DNA of 64,000 bases from Synaphobranchus kaupii (taxonomy: Eukaryota > Chordata > Actinopteri > Anguilliformes > Synaphobranchidae), in contig CM056380.1 of assembly GCA_029718625.1 (NCBI GenBank), forward strand, positions 42,951,689 to 43,015,688, written 5' to 3'. The notes beneath the pieces were generated by a model. The model saw only the letters and a list, made by a program, of their open reading frames with translations. It did no database searches and was not told the DNA's origin. Both the position numbers and the translations under genes were made by a program. This document shows, piece by piece, positions 49,201 through 62,100 of this stretch (positions within the stretch are counted from its first letter, which is position 1; each line of letters begins with the position of its first letter).

Positions 49201-52200
49201 CAGCACGGGCAGGTCGTAGTCCACAGGCAGCTCGTAGCTGTGCCACAAGATGGCCGCCACACAGTGCAGGTGGGAGGGAGAGGGCATGAGCAGGCCGTAC
49301 TCCCTCGGGGTGCTGCTGGGGCTGACGTAACCCATGTGACCGCTCCTCTTCAGGGCCGCCACGCGGGAGGAGTCCTGCACCCACTGCAGCAGGGCCTGGA
49401 TCCTGTGGGGGGGGGGGGGGGGGGGGGTGGTACATTCTCCAGTCAGATTGTCACTAAGCAACGAATACAAGTTCTTATAATAACAATAATACATTTTTAT
49501 TATCTCAAAGTGCTTTACAAAAGGCAGCAATAAATAAAGTACAAAACATTGCATTAAAATTGGACAAGTGCTTTTAAAATTAAAATAAAAGGGCAACAGT
49601 AACCTGGAGCATCGACTAAGGTAGGTACTCTGAAAGAAATGGGTTTTAAGCCCGGTTTTGAAAGCCGAAACTGACTGAGTCAGACTTAGGTGATCGGTGC
49701 AGACTGTTCCACAGGGGTTCTTCTCAAAAGCTTTTTATTCATACTATTGCATAATATAGCACACACACATGTTTTGCACCTCCAAAGACATAGACCTGAT
49801 TAGTAATATTAGCTTAATATAATTTGGGCTGAATGTTCTACATTCTGCATATACAGTATTATACCTGTCTTTGGTTCCAGGGTCTTGAGTCGTCCCAAGC
49901 TGGTAGAGGATATCGATTGTGGAGTCGGACGACAGGCCATTTAGCCGTCCGAAGAGCAGAGGGCTGTTTAAATCTAAACAAGGGAAAAATGTCAGTCAGA
50001 AAGCGCATTGAATAGACAGAGATAACACAACTTTCACAACTAAGCAGAAAAGTGCATGCTGGGTAATGAACTGGACTACAGAAATGATGGATTGATGGAG
50101 CAAGTAGTATGAGAATTAACTGTGTTGAGTGCTGTAGTCAACTACTGTGGAAAATCTATTCTTACACAATATGAGGTGCGATCTGCACATAATCTATATC
50201 TGAGGCGTAATGAACAGTGGTAAACCTGAAGTGGTATAATATGAAATGTAATCAGCAGTAGTGTATCTGAAGTGGTATAATCAGTGGTATAATTTGGTGG
50301 TATAATATAGCTGCATAATCTGCAATAGTGTAAACTCCTGTGGTATAATCTGGTGGAATAATGGTATACTATAGCATTATTATCTGCAAGAGTGTAAACT
50401 CCAGTACTATTATCTGGTGGTATAATGGTATAACAGTGGTATAATATACAGTAGTGAAAACTCCAGTGGTATAATAATATAATATAGTGGTATAACCTGC
50501 AGTAGTGTAAACTCCAGTGGTATAATCTGCAGTGGTATAATAATATAATAGAGTGGTATAATCTGCAGTAGTGTAAACTCCAGTGGTATAATATAGTGGT
50601 ACAATCTACAATAGTGTAAACTCCAGTGGTATAATAATATAATATACTGGTACAATGTACAATAGTGTTAACTCCAGTGGTATAATCTGCAGTGCTATAA
50701 TAATATAATATAGTGGTATAATCTGCAGTAGTGTAAAATCCAGTGGTATAATATAGTGGTACAATCTACAATAGTGTAAACTCCAGTGGTATAATAATAT
50801 AATATACTGGTACAATGTACAATAGTGTTAACTCCAGTGGTATAATCTGCAGTGCTATAATAATATAATATACTGGTATAATCTGCAGTAGTGTAAACTC
50901 CAGTGGTATAATCTGCAGTAGTGTAAACTCCAGCGGTATAATCTACAGTAGTGTAAACTCCAGTGATATACTATAGCGGCATAATCTACAATAGTGTAAA
51001 CTCCAGTGGTATAATCTGCAGTGGTATAATGATATAATATAGTGGTATAATCTACAGTAGTGTAAACTCCAGTGGTATAATCTTCAGTAGTGTAAACTCC
51101 AGTGATATAATATCGTGGTATAATCTGCAGTAATGTAAACTCCAGTGGTATAATATAGTGGTACAATCTACAATAGTGTAAACTCCAGTGGTATAATCTG
51201 CAGTGGTATAATATAATATAGTGGTATAATCTGCAGTAGTGTAAACCCCAGTGGTATAATCTGCAGTAGTGTAAACTCCAGTGGTATAATCTGCAGTGGT
51301 ATAATAATATAATACAGTGGTATAATCTGCAGTAGTGTAAACTCCAGTGATATAATATAGTGGTATAATATACAATATCATAAACTCCAGTGGTATAATC
51401 TGCAGTAGTAGAATAACATAATGGTATAATCTGCAGTAGTGTAAACTCCAGTGGTATAATCTGCAGTGGTATAATAACATAATGGTATAATCTGCAGTAG
51501 TGTAAACTCCAGTGGTATAATCTGCAGCGGTATAATAATATTATATAGTGGTATAATCTGCAGTAGTGTAAACTCCAGTGGTATAATTGGCAGTGGTATA
51601 ATAATATAATATAGTGGTATAATCTGCAGTAGTGTAAACTCCACTGGTATAATCTGCAGTAGTGTAAACTCCAGTGGTATAATTGGCAGTGGTATAATAA
51701 TATAATATAGTGGTATAATCTGCAGTAGTGTAAACTCCACTGGTATAATCTGCAGTAGCGTAAACTCCAGTGGTATAATCGTGGATTACGTGGGGCACGG
51801 GCGCTGAGCGTACTGGTGGGGTCGGTGCCGGAAGCGGCGCAGTTCCGCAGCAGGATGTCGATGAGCTTGAGGCCGATGCGGGTGGACTGCAGGCCGATCT
51901 TGACCAGCACGGCCTCGATGTTGGGCGAGTGCATGCCGCAGTAGGGAGACATGAGCAGGGCGGCGCAGGTCTGCAGCAGGTTGGCGGTGGGGGCGGCGGC
52001 GCTCGCCATCGTGGCCTCCAGATCGCTCACGTGCGTCAGGCAGTGGTGCAGTAGTCGCAGCCAGCCAATGCTGCGTGGGGGCAGGGACATGCAAAGGGGG
52101 CGAGTGTCAGTCATTAACAGACAGCTGAATGAGAGCATGGTAGAGACTGGGGCTGCGTTCGGAATGCCTCCCTATACGATTTATAGAGCGCTATTTAGGG

Positions 52201-55200
52201 GGTTGGCTATTTCGATGGTTTGCGATTTCTCAATAGAGATCACTAAGAATTAGTACATCCTACAAAATGGCCAATCCCCTAAATAGTGCACTATAAAGCA
52301 TATTGGGAGCCATTCCGAACGCAGCCTGGATGTTTTGTGGCTTGGAGGTATTCCACATCCTTGTTCTGGGAGAGGATCATATTCCAGTCTAAAAATGTAA
52401 GTTCACACATACAACAATGCTTGAATGGGACCACATGTTCACACAGAGTGAAATAAGTGCAGCCACCATTTTTACCAGGATTTAGCCACGAAGGTCAACA
52501 GAGAACTCAAATCCCCATTTGTAATCACAACCTGGAGAATCAAAGCGGGGGAGGAAACCGTCTAGCTTGGGATTGTGTCAGCAATTAGGTCCTCAGATGC
52601 AGAAAGCCAGTTGTTGTGGGTATTTTACTCTCATTCATGTGCCTTGATGCCATTAATGACTGCGTTGAGTCAGCACCTTGGTTTAATGTCTCATCTTCTG
52701 CATCACAGTGCCCTGTCATAGTGCTGAGGCAATGGATTCACACTGGTCCTGAGGGAACAATGCCCCTTACTGTCCTATCAAAACTGCTTCCAGCAGCAAC
52801 CTCATGTTCACAGGTCTCCCATCCAAGTACTAACCAAACCTACACCTGCTTAGCTCTATTACGTACAGGGCATGGCTGCTGGCCTGCAGTCACATACACT
52901 ACACACACTCCTGGTCCAGCTGTGGCCCTAACGGTCATCATTCACAGGCACTCAGTCTAGCTGCGGTCCTACTCCTAACGGTCAATATTCACAATCACCC
53001 AGTCCAGCTCTGGTTCTAACGGTCACCATTCACAGTCACCCAGTCCAGCTGCGGTCCTAACGGTCATCATTCACAGTTACCCAGTCCAGCTGTGGTCCTA
53101 ACGGTCATCATCATTCAGTCACCCAGTCCAGCCGTGGTCCTAACGGTCATCATATATTGACCCAGTCCAGCTGCGGTCCTAACGGTCATCATTCACAGTC
53201 ACCCAGTCCAGCTGTGGTCCTAACTAGGGGTGTTAACGATTAATCGTTGATCGATTAATTGCCGTTAATAATTTGATCGATCGACCATTTCAAATTTAAC
53301 GATCAAATTGAACTATTTGCGGTCTCATCTTAATTGTGTCAATGGGAGCTGTTGGTGAAATGCAATCATTAAGTTAAACATAAGGGGGCCAGATTGACAG
53401 CTTGCCCACCCATAGATCCGCGACTGTGCAGTATTAGCTTTTACTCTACACTTAAGAGTTCTGGTCAGATAGCGAAACGGACGAAAGTGCGCCATTTTGC
53501 GTAGAGGCGGAAACTATAATTACACCCTCATAATATCAGCGCTGCCATCGAAAATTTCAATTAGGCCTAACGGAAACCGAAGCTGTTTTGGCAAGGGTTT
53601 TTCCAGATGCTATTTTGATCATTCCAGCATTCTGCGGTAAGGGAAATATTGCAGCTACATAAAAAAAAAAATATATATATTATATATAAAAAAAGTTAAA
53701 ATTAAAATTATTTATTTTCCCTCTTGTCCAAGCCGGGCGGCACGTGAGTTTGGCCTCGGAAGAGTGAGCGCAATTTCCCGTGCCTTATTAAAATATCATA
53801 CTTAAACAAAACCGCGTTCATAATTATATTTGTGTTATGCTATGAAACAGGCGTATTTCTCAAATGTTTCAATAAAGTTTTGATTGAGGAAAAAAACATG
53901 CATTTTGTATTTTCTACGTCATAAGCTATTTTTAGCTGTTTTGTTATCGATTGATCGATTGATTGTTCATTAACGTTGACGACTATCGATCAAGGAAATT
54001 CCTTAGAATTTGCAACCCTAGTCCTAACGGTCATCATCATTCAGTCACCCAGTCTAGCTGCGGTCCTACTCCTAACGGTCAATATTCACAATAACCCAGT
54101 CCAGCTCTGGTTCTAACAGTCACCATTCACAGTCACCCAGTCCAGCTGCGGTCCTAACGGTCATCATCCACAGTTACCCAGTCCAGCTGTGGGCCGAACG
54201 GTCATCATTCACAGTCACCCAGTCCAGCTGTGGTCCTAACGGTCATCATCATTCAGTCACCCAGTCCAGCCGTGGTCCTAACGGTCATCATATATTGACC
54301 CAGTCCAGCTGCGGTCCTAACGGTCATCATTCACAGTCACCCAGTCCAGCTGTGGTCCTACTCCTAACGGTCAATATTCACAATAACCCAGTCCAGCTCT
54401 GGTTCTAACAGTCACCATTCACAGTCACCCAGTCCAGCTGCGGTCCTAACGGTCATCATCTACAGTTACCCAGTCCAGCTGCGGTCCTAACGGTCATCAT
54501 TCACAGTCTCAGCCACACACCACAGACTCGTGGGGGAGAGGAGCTGACCTGGTTTTGGAGACCTGGTCCTCGGAGGGCAGGAAGGGGTTGTTGACGGTGG
54601 CGGAGGAGGTGTTGCCGAAGGCGGTGAGGCCCAGGAGCTTGATTTGGGACAGGCCCAGGGTGCTGGCGTCACGGGGCCGGTGGAGGCGCAGGCACACGGC
54701 CGACGCCACCTCGGCCTTCACCAGCTGGATCTTGATGTAGGTGAGGCCGCTGGTGATGACGGGCGTGGAGAGGGGCAGCATGTTGACCCCGTCTGCGCTG
54801 ATCTCCACCGACACTGAGGAGGGGCATGCTGGGGGAGGAACGGCTTTGTTACACCAATTTACACTGAACGTGCATGTACACGCGCTTACACGTCCAATTA
54901 AACCCATATATGCCGAATGTGCATTTACACATCCATTTAAACCGACTTACGCTGAACACGAATTTACATGCATTTACACATTCATTTAAAGCGATTTATG
55001 CTGAGCACGCATTTGCACATCCAATTAAACAGATTTCCTCTCAACCACCAGTGTGTTCTACCATGAACACATATGAACAGAGCAGGTGGTGTGGTAGACT
55101 GCGCAGAGGGGCCAGAAGAGGAGGAAATGAGGCTTGAATCCAAAGGGAATACAGACATGGATTTAATCCAGGGGAGGGCCATATCGCTTTCTCAGTTTGA

Positions 55201-58200
55201 TGCAAACAGTAGGACTTTTTCATGTGCTCATGGTGACAACTTTCTCGGTGTCCCTAAACAAGATGTTTTACTGTTATCTAAGCTACGTGTGAACCGCCAG
55301 TGATGTATACAAGCAATTAGCTCATTTAGCCAGGCTGAAAACAAGAACATACATACACGCCGGCCCTCCAGGAATGGGGCTACCCACCACTAATGTAGAG
55401 GGACCAGAATGGAAATGTAAAATCCATCTCATCTTTACTTATTCAGTAAATGTTAAGCTGTAGAAAACCACTCTGTGTACAATTAAAATGTGATTAAAGC
55501 CACACGAAACAAGGATCATGCACTATTTATAATGTACCCACTCACACCCACAGATGTCTGTAGAATACCTCACAAGCTGTCTACAGCTATGAGAGAAAGA
55601 ATATGCGTGGATACTCCATAAATAGCAATAAATATGAGGACATTCAGCCAGTGTAGATCAGATGCAGATTAATTATTTAGAAGACCTAAAGACTACGGAC
55701 GCATTTATGAGAACACAGATGAGAATGAGTTCTGGTGCATTGCTGGGACTGCTGATGTGTGGGTCACTGTGCATGGACCATTTTATTCAAATGGAAAGGA
55801 ATAGAACGGACTGGAATGGAATGAAATGGAAGGAAATGAAATGTAATTGAATGGAATGGAATAAAGGGGAATGGAGTGAAATGTAATTAAATGGAATGGA
55901 GTAAAATGAAATGGAACAGAACGGACTTTGGTGCGACTCACTAGCGAGCGAGGCCAGGTGTGGCTGGATGTGGAGCTCTTTGAGGAGCACGGCGGCGGGC
56001 AGGTGGATGGTGAGGTCACACCACGCCTCCTCGGGCAGGAAGATGTAGGACCAGGCGGCAGAGCGGGCGCGGCGGTGAGGGGGCGTGGCCTGCAGCAGCA
56101 CCTCCGCGGGCTGGGCAGTGGGGCTGCTGGAGGTTATGGTGCCTGGGAGGGGACAGAAAGCACCGTCAAGGTAACAGTGATGGGATAATGAGTCATCCGA
56201 TGTAAACAAACGGCCAAGGATACTTCACTAAATACACTAACACTGCATTATGAACAACAAACTAAATATTAATGGTTCAAGTAGATAATAAAAGAAATAA
56301 ATCTGATCTGTGGCACTGATGAGGTGTGAGAGTAACAGACGGTATCGTGCGGCTGGTTTGGGCCTATGAGGTGTGAGAGAGTGCTGGGCAGTACCGTGCG
56401 GCTGGTTTGGGCCTATGAGGTGTGAGAGTAACAGACGGTATCGAGTGGCTGGTTTGGACCTATGAGGTGTGAGAGTAACGGACAGAACCGAGCGGCTAGT
56501 TTGGGCCTATGAGGTGTGGGAGAGTAACAGACGGTATCGAGTGGCTGGTTTGGGCCTATGTGGTGTGAGAGTAACGGACAGAACCGAGCGGCTAGTTTGG
56601 GCCTATGAGGTGTGAGAGAGTGCTGGACAGTACCGTGGGCTGGTTTGGGCCTATGAGGTGTGAGAGAGTAACAGACGGTATCGAGTGGCTGGTTTGGGCC
56701 TATGAGGTGTGAGAGTAACGGACAGAACCGAGCGGCTGGTTTGGGCCTATGAGGTGTGAGAGTAACGGACAGAACCGAGCGGCTGGTTTGGGCCTATGAG
56801 GTGTGAGAGTAACGGACAGAACCGAGCGGCTGGTTTGGGCCTATGAGGTGTGAGAGTAACAGACGGTATCGAGCGGCTGGTTTGGACCTATGAGGTGTGA
56901 GAGTAACGGACAGAACCGAGCGGCTGGTTTGGGCCTATGAGGTGTGAGAGAGTAACGGACGGTACCGAGCGGGGCGAAGTTGTGCAGCCCCTCTGCATTG
57001 TCGGGTTCGGAGGCCAGCACGCGAGCCTTCAGGCTGCCGTCCGCTGCCTTCCCCGGGCCCGAGTCCAGGAACTTCATGATGGTGGAAACCATGCTGCGCG
57101 CGGTGTTAACGATGGCCCGAGTGCTGGTCACCATGTTGTTACAAATTAACTGTACCCCACCTGAGGACAGACAGACGGGCAGACACACACAAACATTAAG
57201 CACTGCATCACTAAAAGGCTTGGATTTAAGGCCGTACACCTTGTGCTCCATAAATTGAAACTGGACATTGCCTGAGATGGCCAGAAAACAGGTTTTAGAC
57301 TTTTTGAATAAGCACATCCAAGTAATCACACAAATGTTGTAACAAAAGAATCTTATTAACATAACGCTGGAAATGTCTCTACTCCATTCAGTCCCCTTAG
57401 AGCACAGATACAGCCCCATTCAGAGCACATAGAAACAGCCCCATTCAGAGCACATAGAAACAGCCCTGTGCAGAGCAGAGATACAGCCCTGTGAAACTGT
57501 CTGTGCTCCATCCAGTTCTGTTTAGAGGATATGGATAAAGAGGCAGCCGCTCACCCATGTCATGAAAGGCCTTGAGAGCCTCGCTGGTGTCCAGCACCCT
57601 CAGGATGAACCACAGCAGAGGCTCCGACAACTGGCAGGTAGACAAAGAGCCCTGGGAGAGAGAGAGGAGAGAAAGAAGGGAGAGGGGGAGAGAAAGGAAA
57701 GAGAAAGAGAGCGCTCCATATCAATAGCCATTAAATTTCCGTCTCTACATCAATGTCGCTGAGACTTACGGCTGAGTGCTGGTGGACATTTTCATGCAGA
57801 AATACTTGACCGTTTCCATTACACTTTCTGCCATATTTCCAGATTTGAGCAAGTCAACGAGAATTTACGCTACCTGTCCACTTGTTTAACATTACTGCTA
57901 AAAACCAGTCATTAACACACACACGCACACACACCAACTCACACACAGTAACCTGTCAGATGAGAGAAATAGGAAGTTTTCTGATCATAACACGGTAGCA
58001 CTTTGTGTTACAGCTGTGAGTGTAACTACATCATAGACACGTGTATGATACAGTATGTGCAGGCGCAGGAGCGCTCACCTGCCGGCCCATGTACCCACAG
58101 GCCATGTAGGTGAGAATTGGCTGCAGCATGACCTGCACGGACGTGGCCTTCTTGCTGAGGGTGGTGAGGATGGTGAAGAGGCCGTCGCCCACGGAGATGG

Positions 58201-59143
58201 CGTCCAGCCCGCCGTGAAAGTTCTCGTGCTTGGTGAGGTGGAGGCCGCTGGCACCTGCAACCCGCGTGGAGAGAGAGCGAGCGGGGGGCTCTTTCACAGG
58301 GCAGAGATACGGGCGTAAGACTACTTGAGCAAAAATTCATGGGTTCTGATTAGCGCCTTTGTGACTAGGGGCATCATTCATTTAAATGGTACACTTGAAT
58401 GATGTATGCCTTTACCATTTTTACAAAATAATTGTTGACACTATATATATATATCTCTGGAAAAAATTAAGAGACCACTGCAAAATTATCAGTTGTCTCT
58501 GCTATTTTGTTATTTATTTTGGTTCTAGCACAATGAGGTTGAAGTACAGACTGTCAGCTTTAATTTGAGGGTGTTTTCATCCATATCAGATGAACCGTTT
58601 TGAAATTATAGAACCTTTTGTACATAGTCCCGCCCATTTTTGGGCATCAAAAAATATTGGACAGTTTAACATAATGAAGAATGAAGTAATCATATTTAAT
58701 ATTTGGTGGCATATCCTTCGCATGCCATGATTTCCTGATGTCTGTGACCCAACAACATCAAAAGACTCTTGATATCTTATTTTCTGGTACTCATACAAGC
58801 GATCCTATAACGTCTCTGCATTTGAATGGATCTCTATGGGAATTGGGGGGTGGGACTAGATTGAGCTGTAAATTACACTGGAACAATATGGAATACATGG
58901 TTGGTAAAATGGCTGTAAGTCAGGCATGCAAAGGATATGCCAACAAATATTAAAAATGATTACTTTATTCTACATTATGTTAGGTTCATCCGATATGGAT
59001 GAAAATACCCTCAAATTATAAAGCTGACAGTCTGTCCTTCACAACCTCATTGTCATTGCATCCTTTCAAACTCAAAGTGCTAGAGTACAGAACCAAAATA
59101 ACAATGAGACAATTTTGCTGTGGTCTCTTAATTTTTTCCAGAG

Positions 59144-59192
<49 letters not shown>

Positions 59193-62100
59193 TATATATA
59201 TATGAATATACATCAAGGGTTTTCAACCTTTTCTGATCCAGGGAACCCACCCAGGCTGAAAGGACCGACCCCATCATAAGTAAAAAAAATGGTTATATTT
59301 AAATAAAGTTTTTATATTTCCCCAAATCTAGTCATTGCATATCAAGCACAGCCAGGGACCCCACACAGCACCTTCACTGACCCCCTGTTGAAAACCCAGG
59401 ATACATATATATTTTAGAACTGTAGAAAATAAACAGAGACAATGAAAGTTAGCAGCCTGACGCACCTATGATCATCGCCATGGCGCTGCTGTTGCATTGG
59501 CCCAGGGCGGACAGGATCTGGCTCATGATCTGCTGATTGGCCAGCACCAGGTCGGCCACACCGGCGGCGGGGCCCTGGTGGGGGGCGGAGCCCCCGTTGG
59601 ACCCCTCCTTGCTGCCGCACACCTTCTCCTCGTCGGAGACGCTGTCGGAGGCGGAGCTCCCTGCGGCGGGGAGCCGGCCGCTGTACTCGCGGTCGCCGGA
59701 CAGCGGCAGCTGCACCAGGGCGTTGACCAGCTTCAGTAGGTCGAACATGAGCTGGTCGCGCGTCATCTCGCCGAACACGGCCTTGGCGTCGCCAGGCCGG
59801 ATGATGTTGGCGAACAGGCCGCCGAAGCATGCGCGGGCCCCCACCGAGCCGTCCGAGCCGCTGCGCGACACCACCTTGTCCGAGCACGTGATGTAGTGGT
59901 GCACCAGGAAGGTGATTGACTCGATGACGGCAGAGATGGTGCTCACCGACACCACCTCGAAGTTCTGCTCCAGTGTGAACTCCAGCAGCTTCACCTGCGC
60001 ATCCAGGGGCCCCTGGCCCGAGTGGAACGGCCCCCTTCAGGAGGGCAGAGGAACAACAGGGTCATATTAAAGCAAGACACGTTTTAATACGCCTCTGGGG
60101 CCCAAAAAAATGAGGCGGAAAAACAATTACAGTTCTGTAGGAACACTCATTTTAAAATAACTCTGAAGGAATAGAAATAAAGAAAAAACTGTTATTCATA
60201 GAGGGTGGAGCAATAGACTTGAAGAGATAGAAATCAATAATGATTTTATGATAACAGTTGAAGTACCTTTCGGTTGATAATATGTGCATGAGTTTGAGCA
60301 GGAATTCACTGAACATCTGAGGACAGGTTGAGGAAAGGTGCACTTGAAGTCTTGTGAGAAACTCTTGCATAGCTTGTGTTGCCGTGGGCCCAACCTGCGG
60401 TAACGAGAGATTGCAACATTACAGTGCACTCCCTACCAAAGCACGCCCGTCAGGTAAACCGCAATGGTCATCTTTTACTATATCAGACATACACAAAACA
60501 AAGTTCATAAACTTTTACTGTCTAACAACAGCCTATAAAGTAAAGAACATATACCAAATGCATACAATCCAGTGAAATAAAAGGATCAAAACGAAGAAAC
60601 AAAACAGATGTCTGTCGGTGTGTCCAATTCACATGTGAAAGAGACTGTAGAGTGAGCGTGCACTTGGCTTGGTTCTGGTCCAATAAAAGCAGTATTTAGC
60701 GTGGACTTGCGGCCGGGCGGGGGCGGGGTCGGGGAAGTGGGGCGTACCTGAGAGCTGTGCTGGCTGGTGCCGTGGGGGTTGCTGCCAGACAGGAAGCGCA
60801 CGAGGACGTGCACCAGCGTGGGGTCCGAAACCATCTGCTGGGCCGTGTTCTCCTGGGCTCCCATAGCATTACTGGAGCCAGCTGAGAACACAAACACACA
60901 CACACACTCCTACTGTAAAACACACACCCTTACTGTACAACACACACGTGAGAACACAAACACACTCCTACTGTACAACACACACGTGAGAACAACACAC
61001 TCTTACAGTACAACACACACGTGAGAACAACACACTCTTACGGTACAACACACACGTGAGAACAACACACTCTTACGGTACAACACACACGTGAGAACAA
61101 CACACTCTTACGGTACAACACACACATGAGAACACAAACACACACTCCTACTGTACACACGCACGTGTTTATGCCAATACACAGCTAAACGTACATATAT
61201 AACAGATGTCTCACACCTTGTAAGCACTCGGTGACAATGTCTGTACACATTAGTGTTTACGTGGATTGGAGAACTGATTCATCAGTCAGTTAACACAAGC
61301 ACCTTGTAACAGCTACTCACACACATGGACACGCACACACACAGCGTATTTAAAGCGGAGCGCAGACGGTCACTCACGGCTCTGCTGCATGTTGGTCATG
61401 AGGGTCAGGCTGTGCAGGACCAGGCACCAGGTGCGTAGCGAGGTGTTGGGGTACCACGCCAGCACCGTTAGGAAGCTGCTGATGGAGGCTGTGGGAACAC
61501 AGGAAGTACCAGAAAAGGCTGCGTGTTATTCGCCAGCGGGCCACAAGGGATAGCTCTATCAGATCCGGCACCGAGCAACTGGTACGCGTTTAAATTAGCT
61601 GGAAATTACCAGGGGAATTGAATGCGATCACAAGTGAATGACGCGTGGTTATTATTAAAGCACAGTGGTTATTTCAGAAGCAGCATCACCGTAATCAGGT
61701 GGCTAAACCTTGACGGGTGCGCGACACAGAGCATGTACATCAGCTGACGCCAGGAGACAATAAACACTTTATAGGAATGCCGGTACACTCTAACACGAGC
61801 TGGATTATAAGCAGAGCGCTGAGGTAGTGTGCGACTGCAGAACCAGCCAATCAGACTCCACGGTCACACAAAAGGGTGTGGTTCCTCAAGATCTAGTCTG
61901 GGGCTCAGGTCTTTTGCTAAAGGCTATCGATTCAAGGTCTATGTGGCCTTGTCTTGTTGGTATTGCCATCTGAAAGGTCAGAGTATTGGCTTTATATCAC
62001 ATATTCTGATCTCAGACACAATGGTTTAGTAGGATAGAAGCCGTAGAAATGGTTTTGGGTCTAAGACCCAGTGGACTGGACAGTTGCTGTGTAAAATCAA

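Noticed and set aside
52813..52860. 5S rRNA gene on the minus strand
   Set aside because: Only the internal-promoter part matches, with substitutions, and it continues into a SINE3-type body.
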